From positions 17,712,001 to 17,776,000 of the forward strand of contig NC_132972.1 of the NCBI RefSeq assembly GCF_047496725.1: DNA of 64,000 bases, in the 5' to 3' direction. Every line of letters begins with the position of its first letter. Positions within the stretch are counted from its first letter, which is position 1. Positions 23,248 to 35,388 of the stretch are shown here, one piece after another. The notes below the pieces were generated by a model. It saw nothing but the letters and a program-made list of their open reading frames with translations. It was not told the DNA's origin and did no database searches. Both the position numbers and the translations under genes were made by a program. This DNA comes from Anoplolepis gracilipes (lineage: Eukaryota > Arthropoda > Insecta > Hymenoptera > Formicidae).

Positions 23248-23973
23248 CGGGCAACGTATAATGACATGGACGTGCGCTGCGGTCACGCGCGCATGAGTTT
23301 TAGTAACTTACACAAAATTTTAAATAAATCCTTTTTAATTTTAATAAATACTTTTTATGTTGCTATGCAAGTTGCAAACCCATGTGGAATCGTATATGCA
23401 TTGCAAAGTACATGCTTAGATGGAAATGCATAGGGGGACGGGGCTTCGCCGTCCCCATAAAAAAATATAACAAAACTTGAGAGCGTAGAAACTACCAAGG
23501 TTGACAGTACTGTGTGGAAGTTTCAATGCTATTTTCCTAAGCAAATGCTATTTGACTGAAGCGCTGTTAGGCAAATAGCTCAATGAATCGTGCATCGATG
23601 CATTCAGTATTTATTATGTAAGATTATGAATAAAAAATTATAAATATAGTGTAAGAGTTCGGACATAGGTTGAATTAAAATTTTACATTGAAACTTCCAC
23701 ACAGTACTGTCAGCCTTGGTAGTTTCTACGCTCTCAAGTTTTCTTATATTTTTTTATGAGGACGGGGCTTCGCCCTGTCCCCCTATGTATTCCCATCTAA
23801 GCATGTACTTTGCAATGTATATATGATTCCACATGGGTTTGCAACTTGCATAGCTACATTATTAAAAAGGATTTATTTAAAATTAAAAAAGATTTATTTA
23901 AAATTTTGTATAAGTTACTAAAACGCATGCGCGCGTGACCGCAGCGCACGTCCATGTCACTATACGTCACCCG
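23248..23973. mobile_element. Foldback element with arms of about 287 bases
   Basis: The left arm (23248-23534) starts GGGCAACGTATAATGACATG. The right arm (23686-23973) ends CATGTCACTATACGTCACCC. Each arm contains a GGACGGGGCTTCGCC hairpin near its middle and the block CCACACAGTACTGTCA or its complement at the inner end. No protein is encoded, so it is a MITE of unknown superfamily. Confidence 0.85.
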
Positions 23974-24073
23974 TCGTCATTTTACCGCACATGATTTTTT
24001 TCATTTTTCGGATAAACTATGGATGACCAAACGTTGTAAAGAATTTATTCGTGATGACCTAACGATTCTGCAT

Positions 24074-24469
24074 CGAATAAGCTCTTGTTTAACTCGATTG
24101 GACGAAAAATAAAAATGTTCGGCTAACTTTAGTTCGAAATTTTAATTATTTAATTAAAAAAAAATGAACGACCAAACGTTTTAATTGGACGACCAATCAT
24201 GAACAAACGATGACCAAACGATTAGTTAATTTTAATTCTAAAAAAATCAAAGTGATTCGGCTAACTTTACGGAGCTTCGAATAAGCTCTTGTTTAACTCG
24301 ATTGGAAGAAAAATAAAAATGTTCAGCTAACTTTACTTCGAAATTTTAATTATTTAATTAAAAAAAAATGAACGACCAAACGTTTTAATTGGACGACCAA
24401 TCATCACCAAACGATTACCAAGCAATTAGTTAATTTTAATTATAAAAGATCAAAGTGGTTCGGCTAACT
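24074..24469 (+). repeat. Tandem duplication, period 204 bp
   Basis: The block starting CGAATAAGCTCTTGTTTAAC occurs at 24074 and again at 24278. Both copies continue with ATAAAAATGTTC and AATGAACGACCAAACGTTTT. GACCAAACG is repeated several times inside. No gene. Confidence 0.85.
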
Positions 24470-24545
24470 GTACGGAGGTGTGCTGGTGTCTAGGTCTTTA
24501 TGTCGGAATGGTTTTGCTCTGCTGTGGTGAGTAGTTGGACTAGGT

Positions 24546-25625
24546 CTAACATTCCTCATATATTGCCGGAATTTTTCTAGGAACATCTGTGGGTAGTCCA
24601 TTGATTTTTTCAGTCATGAAGTATTCGCCTGGAATCCGTAATGTTTTACCATGTACGTAGACCATTTCGGCTGCTGATGCCTTGATGTCGTCCTTGATGC
24701 TTGTTCGTAAGCCTAGTAATACTGTTGGGAGAACCTCTGTCCAGTTTTGCGTAGTTTGGCATTTTATGGCCGTTTTTAATGATCGATGCCAGCGTTCTAT
24801 GATGCCGTTGGACTGAGGGTGATATGCCGTTGTCCTTATGCGAGTGCTCCCGATTAATTTGATTAAAACTTCGAAGATGAGAGACTCGAATTGGCTGCCT
24901 CTATCAGTTGTTATGATTGCTGGTGCTCTAAATCTGGCAATCCATGTATTGTAAAAGGCAAAAGTGATGGTGTCCGCTGATATGTTGGTTATAGGCACTG
25001 CTTCTGGCTACCGTGTGCATCTGTCGATGATTGTGAGACAGTATCTGTATCCTTGGGAAGGTGGCAATGGGCCGATTATGTTCAGATGTACATGGTAAAA
25101 TCGTTCATTCGGTACGTCTATGTGCTCTAATATACGACGGGTATGGCGCTGGATTTTGGAACATTGACATGGAAGGCATGTTTTTACCCAGTCGCGTACG
25201 TTTTTATTCATGCCAGGCCATATAAAACGTTGTGCTACCATCTTTTGTGTAGCTCGCGCACCAGGATGCGACAATTTGTGTACAGTGTCGATGATCTTTC
25301 TTCGTAATGATGCTGGGACGTAGATTCGGATTGTATCTGTGACATCGCAGTATATTGTTCTGTCCGACTCGTCCAATCGTAATGGTTTCAGTGAGAGTGT
25401 CGTCTGGTTTTGTAGCAATGTTTGTAATTCCTGATCGTTCTGTTGCTCTGCCGCTATTTCATCTGTGATGATACAATAACAGGCATATCTATAGCATTGA
25501 CCCTTGATAATGCGTCTGCGACGATATTGTCCTTTCCAGAAATATGCTCGATCCGAGTGATAAATTGACTGATGTAGTTCAGATGACGTAGCTGTCTGGG
25601 TGATGCCTTCTCCGGTTTTTGACAA
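24546..25625 (-). pseudogene. Gypsy integrase, one nonsense codon
   Basis: Two segments in the same frame are separated by TAG at 25005-25007. Upstream is the zinc finger (HKLSHPGARATQKMV..CLPCQCSK) and the first catalytic Asp in LTIIDRCTR. Downstream are the second Asp in TTDRGSQF and the Glu in SNGIIERWH. The stop replaces what is usually a tryptophan just after the first Asp. The C-terminus is truncated with the element. Confidence 0.85.
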
Positions 25626-25963
25626 AAGGCGTAGGTAAGAGGCTTTTGGTCGGTGTAAACCGTTACTTCGCGTCCTTCAATCATATGTCTGAAAAACTTA
25701 ACAGATTCGTAGATAGAAAGTAATTCGCGATTATACGTACTGTACTGTGTCTGGGTCTTTGTTAGTTTCCACGAGAAGAATTCTAGTAGTGATGGGTAAC
25801 TTTCTTCTACCTGTTCCAATACTGCGTCGATAGCTATGTCTGACGCGTCCGTTTTAAGAATTAACTGTGTGCCTTCTGCAGGATGTGCTAACAGCGCTGC
25901 ATTGGCTATTATTTGTTCCTTGCACAGTTTGAACGCTTTTTCAGCTTCTTCGTTCCATTGCAC
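25454..25963 (-). CDS. Gypsy RNase H segment
   Basis: About 170 residues with LKTDASDIAIDAVLEQ (first Asp), YSTYNRELLSIYESVKFF (Glu) and TDQKPLTYAF (Asp), ending with DNIVADALSRV. It degrades RNA in the RNA-DNA hybrid. It overlaps the start of the integrase segment in a shifted frame, so a frameshift lies near 25500. Confidence 0.85.
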   Translation of the reverse strand: MQWNEEAEKAFKLCKEQIIANAALLAHPAEGTQLILKTDASDIAIDAVLEQVEESYPSLLEFFSWKLTKTQTQYSTYNRELLSIYESVKFFRHMIEGREVTVYTDQKPLTYAFCQKPEKASPRQLRHLNYISQFITRIEHISGKDNIVADALSRVNAIDMPVIVSSQMK

Positions 25964-25995
25964 TGGCCTCTTGTCTTTCTTTCGACCTCCCGTGG

Positions 25996-26796
25996 TTAAG
26001 GCGTATAATGGTGCTTGAGTCTTGGCTGTTCGCTTGGAAGAAAGCGTCGATAGAAGTTTACCATGTCCAGGAATCTACGAAGTTCTTCCATGATGGTAGG
26101 TTTCTTGAAAAGCAGTATTGCGTCGACTTTATCCTTAAGAGGCTTAATGCCCTCTTCGTTAATTGCACAGCCTAGGTACTTGACTTCCTTTTTGCCGAAA
26201 ACGCATTTATTGACGTTGATCGTTAGTTCATAATCCTTCAATCTCTGTAGGACCTGTCTGAGGTGCTGTCTATGTTCCTCCTCTGTCTTGGAGGCGATTA
26301 GTATGTCGTCGATGTAACAGTAGCAAAATTCAAGTCTTCTTAAAGCTGTGTCCATAAATCTTTGGAAAGATTGCGCTGCGTTTGTTAGTCCAAATGGCAT
26401 AATGTTAAATTTGAATAAACCAAAAGGCGTAATTAAAGCAATCTTTTCCTTGTCACTTTCTACTACCGGGATTTGATGATATGCTCTTGTTAGATCCAGT
26501 ATCGTAAAGATAGCACAGCCATGTAATTTGTGTGTAAAATCTTGGATATGTAGTAAAGGATATTTATCCGGTATTGTAACCTTGTTCAATCTGCGGTAGT
26601 CCCCGCATATCTTTCACCCTCCGGTAGCCTTCTTTGTTAAATGCATTGTGCTCACCCATTGTCCTTTTCCCGGTCTGCAGGTGCCATTTTTGATCCAGTC
26701 TTCTAGCTCTCTCTTAGCGAATCTCATCCTCCCAGGTGATAAACGCCTGGCTCTGTCTGAAATCGGTGGTCTCTTGGTTACGATTTGATGCTCCAC
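25996..26796 (-). pseudogene. Gypsy reverse transcriptase, one nonsense codon
   Basis: Segments 26614-26796 and 25996-26589 are the fingers and palm of the reverse transcriptase. Upstream is ELEDWIKNGTCRPGKGQWVS, then a TGA (26611-26613) where Trp is usual. Downstream are FTILDLTRAYHQIPV, FGLTNAAQSFQRFMD and the catalytic YIDDILIASK. Ends near the thumb with FLDMVNFYRRFLP. The nonsense codon disables the polyprotein. Confidence 0.85.
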
Positions 26797-27165
26797 ATTA
26801 TGCTTGGTTGTGTTGTCTTCTCCTGGTTTAGTTACCTCTATAAATTCCCTAAAAACTTGATAATAACTAGAACCTCTGCCGAGGATGGTTACCGATTGTA
26901 CGTGCCCGGATGAGACCTTCGTAACGACATTTAGATTGGTTGTCCCGTCGACTAGGCGTCGGTTCCTGAGATCGACTAGCAGGTTGTGTTGATATAAAAA
27001 ATCTGTCCCCAGGATAGGTTGCGATTCCTCAGCTACTATAAACGTCCATGTATAGTTCCGTCTGAGTCCTAGATCTAATTCTAACTTGGCACAGCCGAAT
27101 ATCTTGATGCGAGATCCGTTTGCAGCGAACAGTTGTAAGTTGTTGGTTTTGTTACGGTTTTTATT

Positions 27166-28190
27166 TCATTGTTTTGGAAACACAGAAATATCAGAGCCTG
27201 TGTCGACTAAATATCTCGTTGCGGATTTTTTATCCGTCACCAGGAGACGTATCTTTTTGCCCGCATCTGTCGCAGCCGTCTCACCCTGCGCGGGGCTGAC
27301 TAGTTTCTTGGTTTTCTCCTCCCAGATACAAGGTTTAGTACATCTGTAAGCTTTAGCTCCAAACCTTTTATGGTAATAACAAACAGAAGGGCTCATACTT
27401 ACAGGTGCGCGTTTGTCCTTGGACTTTGATCTAGATTCGTCTCGCCGGTATCTTGGCCTCGATCTAGACCGGCCGCGTCTTTGATTGATAGAAAGTCGTT
27501 CCACCATCTTCTTAATTTGTTGTACCTCTGCATGCAGATCCTGGTAAGTACTTTCAGTCTTCTTACTGGGTGTTGGTTCGTAGCTCACTAACGCCAATTG
27601 TGGTTTGATTGCCTCCATGATCCTATCTGCCTGCGTGGCGAGCGTATTTAAGTCGATGCCAGAATTGATTATGAGTATTCCGCGCGCCGCCTCCGGGAGC
27701 TGTTCTAGAAAGAGCGTCCGGATCACGGCGTCTGCGCATTGGCCTCTTGCTAAGTTGCGAAGGCGCTACAAGAAAAGTGAGAGTTTTTCGTCACTTATCT
27801 CCTGTGCTCTTAGCAGCTTTCTCATCCGCATTCAGCTGACTCTCCGAATACTTCAATGATTCTGTTCTTGATAGCCGTACTTGTTAGTGGCCGGAGGGTT
27901 CGACATCAAATCACCAACCACTGGAATGAGTCTGATCTAAAATGCTCAGAACGTCGATATTTAGCATCGTCGGAGGTAATTCTATGCAACGCGAAAGTGG
28001 AAACTCTACAACGTCAAACCAGTGCATGGGCATTTCCTTCCAAAGGGGTTGCGGTATCACTATTTGCCGAGTTGCGCTTATGTATGCTTCGTCCGCACCC
28101 ATTACGTACCTGTTGAAGCTCGTCGCCATCGCTGGATTTGATGGATTGGCAGCGGAGGGTATTCCAGTTCCTTGACCCCCGCTGGCGGTT
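27166..28190 (-). pseudogene. Gypsy gag and protease, frameshifted
   Basis: 27166-27726 carries the end of capsid (LFLEQLPEAARGIL), a basic Arg/Ser linker, a zinc-binding CYYHKRFG..CTKPC motif and the protease active site RYLVDTGSDISVFP. 27911-28129 carries the beginning of capsid (QPLWKEMPMHWFDVVE) in another frame. The stretch between is shifted. Gag packages the RNA and forms particles; the protease cuts the polyprotein. Confidence 0.75.
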
Positions 28191-28339
28191 TAGAGGAGGT
28201 CTTCGCCGACGGAATCATCCATGTATAGTGGATTGCCGCCACGTGGCGGTGACCGATCTACTGGCACAGCGAACCGCCCTTTTTCTTTTGCTATGTTTTA
28301 CTCTAACTGCACGATTTCTTCGGCTTTCCGGATTACGTC

Positions 28340-28349
28340 GGGGTCACCA
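28340..28349 (-). other. Primer binding site of the second gypsy element
   Basis: On the minus strand TGGTGACCCC follows the end of the LTR directly and continues CGACGT. This is where a tRNA 3' end would prime minus-strand synthesis. I did not identify the tRNA. Confidence 0.5.
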
Positions 28350-28350
28350 G

Positions 28351-28710
28351 TTGTAGCTGTAAGTACAAGTAATGAATCGTGTTCAACTGTTAATTAGTTC
28401 ACAACAAATATATATTCTTTTATTCTCTACAAGTAATTTCACAGAAGTCCTTTGGTCTAATCGAATGTATATATCTATTTAGATATTTGTGTTTTATCTT
28501 TTATGGTCGCTTCGCCACCTGTTCCCTCTGCCGGAAAAGTACTGCTCGCTCCTAGGGTTTTTCTGCTTGTCCAATCTCCAGGTGTCTCTGTAACTAGAGA
28601 GCTGCCACAAATACATCAATGGTGGAAAAGCTACCTTTACTCACATATGTTCAGAAAGTCCTTGAGGAATTATCCAGAGTGCTCCTTATGTACCTTGCTC
28701 GCAACTGAGG
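28351..28710 (-). repeat. 5' LTR of the second gypsy element, part next to PBS
   Basis: The sequence between the PBS and the inserted MITE contains AATAAAAGAATATA (poly(A)-like, minus strand about 28415) and ends CAGCTACAAC at the PBS. The outer LTR end lies beyond or inside the MITE. The flank after 29261 (GTAGAGTTTACCC) may be its continuation. Confidence 0.5.
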
Positions 28711-29253
28711 CCACAGACTTCTATATACAACTAGACTGTTAACTCCGGCAAAGTACATAACACCGAAAAGTATGTACAAAACTTATGCGCATGCGTCATC
28801 ATTAGTAGGATGACAGTTACGCTGATTGGTTGAATTTAAAACAATGTCACTCACACACGAGTTTTCTGTAGTAGCCATATTATATATCTATCCCCTTCTT
28901 TTCTCTATCCTACTAATGTTGTGTACAAAACTTATGCGCATGCGTCATTATTAGTAGGATGGCAGTCACGCTGATTGGTTGAATTTAAAGCAATGTCACT
29001 CACACACGAGTTTTCTGTAATAGCCATATTATATATCTATTCCCTCCTTTTCTCTATCCTACTAATGTTGTACATATTTTTCGGGGTCACTTTTTAGGTC
29101 TAATATATAAGGAAGTTAGCGATCTAGTTATAGTATAGAAGTCTGTGAATGTCATCCTACTAATAATGACGCATATACATAAGTTTTGTACATACTTTTC
29201 AGGGTTATGTATTTTGCCGGAGTTAGCCGTCTAGTTATATATAGAAGTCTGTG
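28711..29253. mobile_element. hAT-like MITE with 8-bp target duplication
   Basis: Ends are inverted CACAGACTTCTATATA repeats. AACTGAGG is duplicated on both sides (28703-28710 and 29254-29261). Terminal arms of about 100 bases contain the GTACAAAACTTATGCG and ATGACGCAT blocks. Between them a 150-bp unit is repeated directly (28772-28921 and 28922-29071). An 8-bp duplication fits hAT or P-type transposases. No protein is encoded. Confidence 0.75.
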
Positions 29254-29261
29254 AACTGAGG

Positions 29262-29392
29262 TAGAGTTTACCCGTCATGCACAGAAGCGCACTTTTCACA
29301 TTTTACACAATAATTCCGTACGTAGATGTAGTACGTAGTAGTGTATATTTTGCAATTATAAAATTGTGTGAAATAATAATATTGTACCAAAT
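29262..29392. other. Spacer or 5' UTR of the Myb/SANT-like gene
   Basis: Contains a short GTACGTAGATGTAGTACGTAG repeat near 29319. No other feature. Confidence 0.4.
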
Positions 29393-30270
29393 ATGTGTAA
29401 AATATCACAATCCCACGCTTTCTATAAAGTTATAAGAGGTGCTGATGGAAATCCAATTTTCAATGCAGAAATGTCGCAAGTTTTATTACATGGCAAAAAA
29501 GTAAGTTACAAAATATATGTTTAGAGATTTGGTACATTTATATCGCCTTTTGTTGTGTCTCAATAGACACGACAAAGGGCGATAAAGGGCTAAATAAATG
29601 CTTAATATCTAGTTCCTTTGTAAAAATTGTTTTGTAGAAATTTTAAGGTAATTGTTAAAACGTTTATAAATAACATAACCTCTTGTAATAATATTTTACA
29701 GCAGGCAACATTGATTATATCCCTTTAACGGAATATATTATTGAAACTTTGCTCAAACCGTATGGAATAGAAATTATGTTACCCGAAAAAGATGTTGATA
29801 CAGATAATTCATCTCGCTGTTCGACTTCTAACTTAAAAGAAACTGAGAATATAACGATACCCTTAGAAGAAAGTAATGAAAGAGTTCTGGATAAAGGAAT
29901 GAAAAACTTATGGACGGATAAAAGTAGAGCAATGCTTCTACATTTGTACAAAAAGTACCAAAATGATTTTAATTCCAATTGCATTAAAAAGGATAATATC
30001 TGGATTAAAATTGCCTGTGATATGAAATACGAAGGCTACAATTTTGTTGCGACACAATGTAAAGAAAAAATGAAATACATGAAGAAAAAGTATTTTAAAA
30101 AAATAGATAATATGGGTCCTAAAAGTACTGGTGCAGTACCAGTAAAATGTGGTAACTTTGAGGAACTTGATGAATTGTTTGGAAATAAACCCAATGTTAT
30201 TCTTGTCGCAATAACAAGTTCATTGAATGACAATAAAAAAATTTGTTTATCCACAGATTCAATAAAATAA
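29393..30270 (+). CDS. Two-exon Myb/SANT-like DNA-binding protein, probably transposon-borne
   Basis: Exon 1 (29393-29500) starts MCKISQSHAFYKVIRG and ends at a GTAAGT donor. Exon 2 begins near 29702-29705 after a TTTTACAG acceptor and runs to 30270. It contains a Myb/SANT-type trihelix: LWTDKSRAMLLHLYKKYQ, then IWIKIACDMKYEGYNF, then ATQCKEKMKYMKKKY. The exon phases do not join perfectly at the sites I can see (one base off), so a small indel or another splice site is likely. Downstream sequence 30240-30960 matches the end of the TA-flanked element at 47810-48683. The gene therefore probably belongs to the longer parent of that element and binds its ends. Confidence 0.6.
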
Positions 30271-30960
30271 TGCAAATATGGATATAATCCATTTATTTTC
30301 ATGTTCTGAATCTCTTGTCGAGATTACATCAGAAGTCAAACTGACAAAAAAGACATAATTTAAATTATACTTTTAATACCTGTTCTTTTAGGTTTTATAT
30401 ACATGTTATGAAAACTTGAATACGAGTTAAGTCTGAACACGCCACGTAGCGGCAAACAAAAGAACACTATATTATAAAATGTTATAAAATATTATAAAAT
30501 ATTATAAAATTATATTATATTAGTATATTATAAAATAGATCTTTTTTGTCTTGTCGAAAAGATGATCAAAAAGACATCTTTTCGTCGACTAAAATTAATT
30601 ATGACTTTTAGAAGACTAATATTTTAAAAAATTATTTTTTTTGTAGGTAGAAAAATATTCTTTTAGACATCTTCTAGCTTTGTCAGAAAGATAACTTAAA
30701 AAAGACATCTTTTCATCATCTTTTAGTTTTCTGTGCTATCTGGAGATCGTCTTAATAAGTACAGTCTTAATAATGTGTATATATATAATTTTGAATTAAA
30801 ACATTAATTTTTGTTCTATTTATAGAAACGTAAAATATACGTTTTTTAAACCATGATTTTAAAAATGTTTCTGTTGAAACATTTCTTATTGGTGCTTGAC
30901 GGTTAAAAAATATTGGATACGTTTAGAAAACGTTTATAAAACGAACATGTGCTACATGGG
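30240..30960 (+). mobile_element. 3' part of a TA-type element, parent of the insertion at 47.8-48.7 kb
   Basis: This sequence reappears inverted inside the capsid gene of the Polinton (47810-48430). Shared blocks include CTCGACAAGAGATTCAGAAC (complement), GCCGCTACGTGGCGTGTTC and AAAACGTTTATAAAACGAAC. It ends ATGTGCTACATGGG at 30960, the same terminal inverted repeat. I did not find the left terminus, so the element is incomplete or cut by the neighbouring insertions. Confidence 0.75.
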
Positions 30961-32135
30961 GTAACCTCAAATATGTTGTTTAGAGTTAGACAAAATTTTG
31001 TAATAAGAATTAATAAATGCATAGATGAGAATGGACAACAGTTCGAACATTTAATAAATTTTTAAAAATTGAAAAACTACGAAGTCTTTCATTTAATTTA
31101 TGATTTTAGTCATTAATTTGAGTACCTTCTATTTTAAAGTTTAAACGTTCATAACGTTTGATGGAAGCATTTTTCAGAAAAATGTTTCAGATAAATGTTG
31201 CTTGTTTTTCCTGTAGAATCCAAATATGTAACCATTTATAGGGGGTACCATTTGAAATTATGAAGTTACCTCCCGCCCTCTTAAAAGGGGGGTGGGAGCA
31301 ACTTGGTATTTATATAGTTAGAAAGATCCCTTGAATACATGAAACTTTGTCACGAACAATTTTTCGATCCGACAAATATTTTCTGAGATATTGCCATGTA
31401 ACACTACATGGGCCACCCTGTATATGTATATAGCATTCATTTCATATATCTTTATAAATAATACAATTCGTTTTTGGTAATTATTTAGAATAAGGGACCA
31501 CTTTCCGATGTCAATGACCTTGACATATATTATCAAGCTCATGACTCTGAGTAATTTCCAGTAAGAAATCAATTATTAAAAAGATATCGATTTGATGTCA
31601 AATTGACCAAATTAATCTGCAATCGATTTTTACATTAATTCGATCAACTGGTGGGCATAATTTCGATCTTTTATTGATATCCATATTTCGTTAATAATGA
31701 TGTATTTTTTATTATTTTACTAGATTTTTAATATAAATTTTATTATATAGGATGATCCAGAACTCGCACATTAGCCGTTTTTGAGATCATTTTAAGAAAA
31801 AATTTGAATGCCAAAATATGTAAAAAAAATATATATATTATAATAATTTTTAAATAAGAAACATTTAAAGCTGGCCTGAGCGCGTGAATTTAACTTTTAT
31901 TTAGGCAATCTCGTTAACCAACTGTAAATGCTTTTTGTATAAACATTATTATATACCCTTATAACAATTTGGCATTAGAATTTTCGTCTTAAAATGATCT
32001 TCAAAAAAATGTATGATGTGCAAGTTTTACGTGCAAATACTCTGTACATTTTTATAAATTAAAATCTAAGCAAGAAAAAATTAAAATAAATGTTTACAAA
32101 TGTTTCCAACAAAAAATTAAAGATTAATAAAAATT
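30961..32135. other. AT-rich DNA with MITE remnants
   Basis: A half MITE ends GGGCCACCCTGTATA at about 31415-31430, with CTCCCGCCCTCTTAAAAGGG hairpin sequence near 31267. A second weak inverted pair is possible between about 31750 and 32048 (GGATGATCCAGAACTCGCAC against a GTGCAAGTTTTACG block). No gene is supported. Confidence 0.4.
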
Positions 32136-32582
32136 ATATAAAAGAATTTTAACAATTTTTAAAATTACTTATTAAGAAATTCACTGTAGAAAATTTTATT
32201 AGAAACAGCGAAAACATTTTATGATTACAAAGAAATCCAATCTAGTTAGAAATGAAACTAGCTAAAATCTAAAATTAGATGTTGTACATAAGATGTTTGC
32301 CTCAAAAATAATCTTGATAAATATTTCGTAAACTTATAATTACATATACTTACAATATGTACTTATATGTATACTTATATAAAAGAATTTTAACAAATTT
32401 TAAAGTAACTTATTAATTAAAATGTCATTGTAGAAAATTTAATTTAGACATTATAATTATAAAGAAATCTAATCCAGTTAGAAATAAATCTAAAATCAGG
32501 TGTAAAATGTTTGCCTCAAAAATAATCTTCAAATATTTCATTAACTTACACTTATATAATTACTTACAATATGTACCTATAT
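32136..32582 (+). repeat. Tandem duplication, period about 241 bp
   Basis: ATATAAAAGAATTTTAACAA occurs at 32136 and 32377. Both copies continue through TGTTTGCCTCAAAAATAATC and TTACAATATGTAC. Copies differ by small indels. The second copy ends at the third gypsy element. Confidence 0.8.
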
Positions 32583-33105
32583 TGTAGAAAATTCTACTCG
32601 ATGTAAAAAGTTTATAAATGAATAAAGAAAAGATAAATAAATGTATGTCAGGAAATAAATGTTTATAAAAATTAAGATTATTCACCACCGCACAAGCGTG
32701 TAATAAAACAATGATGTCCTTGGAGTTGATGCTCCAAAATGATGCCACACTGAAATGTCGGATTGGTCGTCTTATAAATAATTAGCACAGTTAATTATAC
32801 CAGACAGATCTTTTATTTGATAACTATTCAACACAACGCGGATTAAATGATACAAACGTTATCTCTCTTTTAATTCGGTTCGATCACCGTTACAATTGAG
32901 AGCCTCGCGATCTTCGTTTGTTAACAAAAGAACACGTCCTAACAGTATCGCGGCTCGAGAGAGAGTGCTCTCACACTCACTTCGATATCTCGCATTAGGT
33001 TTCCTTCGGCGCGAAGACAAATTGATGACGATTTATACGTCATCGCGGCGCAGATGCTCGATAACCCAGTCTTGTCGGTATACACCGGGTGTCGCAAATC
33101 TTACA
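32583..33105 (-). repeat. 3' LTR of the third gypsy element
   Basis: About 523 bases. On the minus strand it starts TGTAAGATTTGCGACACCC and ends TTTTCTACA. It is a near copy, in the same orientation, of 37837-37885 plus 40308-40799. ATAT flanks it on the outside and also follows the other LTR, suggesting a 4-bp target duplication. Confidence 0.85.
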
Positions 33106-33380
33106 GTGCGGCCATGCTGTCCAGTCATTCGTCCCTTGAATGACTCGGTTAATGAAGTACATAATATGAAATACAATTAAAGTTTACGCTATTAATATAT
33201 AAAATTATTTACAATATTTACATTACCGTAGTTTTTTTTTATTTACAATTATCTGGTTTAACTTTCCAAGTCATTCTCGTCGGCCGCAGAAAATTATCAA
33301 ATCACATACATGTAAAATTTTTTTTTTTTAATAAATAAATATCAATTTATTACGCAAGTACATACTTGTCTTAGTCATCG
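33106..33380 (-). other. Non-coding region between integrase and 3' LTR
   Basis: AT-rich, with no purine tract strong enough to call with confidence. No gene. Confidence 0.4.
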
Positions 33381-35388
33381 TTAGGTATCTTTAATTGGTT
33401 TAATCCACGGCTTCAATCTATCAGAAGACAATATGGTGTTGTAGGGTCTCGCCGTTATATTATGGCCAGGGATGTCCTGTACAACATATCGATTTTTATT
33501 AAGAACTTTAACAATTCGATACGGACCTTTATATACCGGCTTAAATTTTTTATTTTCACCTATTTTATTTTGGTTATCGCGAAACCATGACGAAGTCATT
33601 TTCTTTATACGCTGTCGGAGTTTTATGTTTATTATCATAGATTTTTTTATTATAATTTTGCATTTGTAATGTCGCTTTTTTCGCCAGATCTCGCGAATTC
33701 TCACGCTTGTTTTCGAGATTAACCTCAATATTCGCAAGGATTTTAGTTGCCTCTACCACAGAGAAATCTTTATGATTTCTCTGGTGATACCCTAATAAAA
33801 TTTTAGAAGGCGTATTTTTAATTGAAGCGTGATAGGTATTATTTATCACGTACAGAGCCTTGCCCAGAAAACATTTCCAGTCTCGTGATTCAATTACGAG
33901 TTTGCTCAAAGTTGATCTCAAAAATCTATTTACGCGTTCTACAAGTCCGTTGGCCCAAGGGACCGCGACTGCTACCTTATGATGAAGAATGTTGTTTTTG
34001 TCGATGAAGTTCTGGAATTCTTTAGAGGTAAAAGTAGTACCTCTGTCCGACACGATGCTATCGGGTGTACCAAATAAATTAAATAATAACTCAAGATTTT
34101 CACTAACCTCTTTCGTCGCGGTGGTTCTATTAAGAAATAACCATGTAAAACCAGAAAATGCGTCCACAATTACGTCAAAAATATATTTATATCCATCATC
34201 CGTTTCTTTTAAAGGACCGAAATGATCCACATACCATTTTTTGCACGGTGCCGTCGGCATAGTTATAATTTGACACTCGCCTTCTCTCGCATTACTCCCG
34301 GTATTATGGGTCAAACAAACGAGACAATTATCAATATGGTCCCTTATTTTTTTACGCATGGATGGGAACCAATAATTTTCCCTGATACCTTGATACGTCT
34401 TTTTAATCCCGCAATGGGCCATGTCATCATGGTGCGCTTTTATAATGTTAATGTGCATCGAATCCGGCACAACAAATCGCGATCTATCTGTATCTTTTTT
34501 GTATACTAATCCGTCTATAAGCTCGAATTTATCGTTATCTTCATACTCGAGATTATGTGCAATTTCTTTTACCCTTTCATCCTGAAGTTGTTTAAACTCG
34601 AGTTCCCGCTCGATCGGAATCGAATCGATATATGCGACCTGCCTACTTAAAGCGTCTACGTGTGGCATTTGACGACCAGAACGATGAATTAATTTGAAAC
34701 GGTAATTTTGCAAACAAAGAGTCCAACGAGCTATTCTTGGATTTAAATTAACTTTGTTAACCGCATAGACTAAAGCGTTGCAATCTGTCACTATTGTAAA
34801 ATCAATGCCATAAAGGTAAACATGAAAACGTTCTATCGCACGTACAATCGCGAGCATTTCTAATTCGCAACTGTGATATTTGGATTTCGCTTGATTTGTC
34901 GTCTGGCTAAAATATGCAACCGGTAACCATTTATTATCAGTGGTTTTTTGCAATAGAATTGCACCTAGCCCTTGCGCACTCGCGTCCGTGTGCAACTGAG
35001 TTTCCGCCCCTGGATTATAAATATTTAAAATCGGGCGCGAACACAATTCATCTTTCAACATTTCAAACGCCTCGATGCACTTATCGTCAAAATTGAATAC
35101 GACTGTTTTCTTTAAAAGATTATACAAAGATTTAGCCTTAATTGAGTAATCTTTAATAAACTTTCGGAAATATCCAGTCAGTCCCAAAAAGCGTTGTACT
35201 TCCAGAATATTTTTCGGCTGATGAAATTCTCTAATTGCTTTTGTATGTCTTGTACTAATCGTAATGGCATTCGGAGAGAGAATATAACCCAAATATTCTA
35301 ATGAGGTTCTAAGAAACTTACATTTTTTATAATTAAGTTCAAAATTATATCTTTTCAGTGTAATTAACACTTCTTTCAAAACCCCCAA
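33381..35388 (-). CDS. Gypsy pol: thumb, RNase H and integrase
   Basis: The 33574-35388 frame is 604 residues. It begins in the thumb (CKFLRTSLEYLGYIL), continues with RNase H (LHTDASAQGLGAILLQ, YHSCELEMLAIVRAIERF, TDCNALVYAV) and the integrase zinc finger (HHDDMAHCGIKKTYQGI..CLVCLTH). The integrase core follows with Asp in VIVDAFSGF, Asp in VSDRGTTF and Glu in ANGLVERVNRFL. A last segment (33381-33737) in another frame carries the C-terminal domain (YKGPYRIVKVLNKNRYVV). One frameshift near 33600 separates the two. Confidence 0.9.

Larger units (their letters stand above)
24470..28762 (-). mobile_element. Second Ty3/gypsy retrotransposon, decayed, 3' end lost
   Basis: On the minus strand the order is 5' LTR part, PBS-like site, gag, protease, reverse transcriptase, RNase H, integrase. 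It stops in the integrase C-terminus at about 24470, and I see no 3' LTR. In-frame stops occur in the reverse transcriptase (26611-26613) and integrase (25005-25007). No envelope is visible. The LTR side is interrupted by the MITE at 28711-29253, and some LTR may continue past it. It is clearly a different family from the two other gypsy elements in the window. Confidence 0.8.

Noticed and set aside
23215..23433. Small plus-strand frame of 72 residues
   Set aside because: It lies in the arm of a foldback MITE and is mirrored in the other arm.
33822..35096. Plus-strand frames across the third gypsy element
   Set aside because: They are antisense to a continuous 604-residue pol frame.
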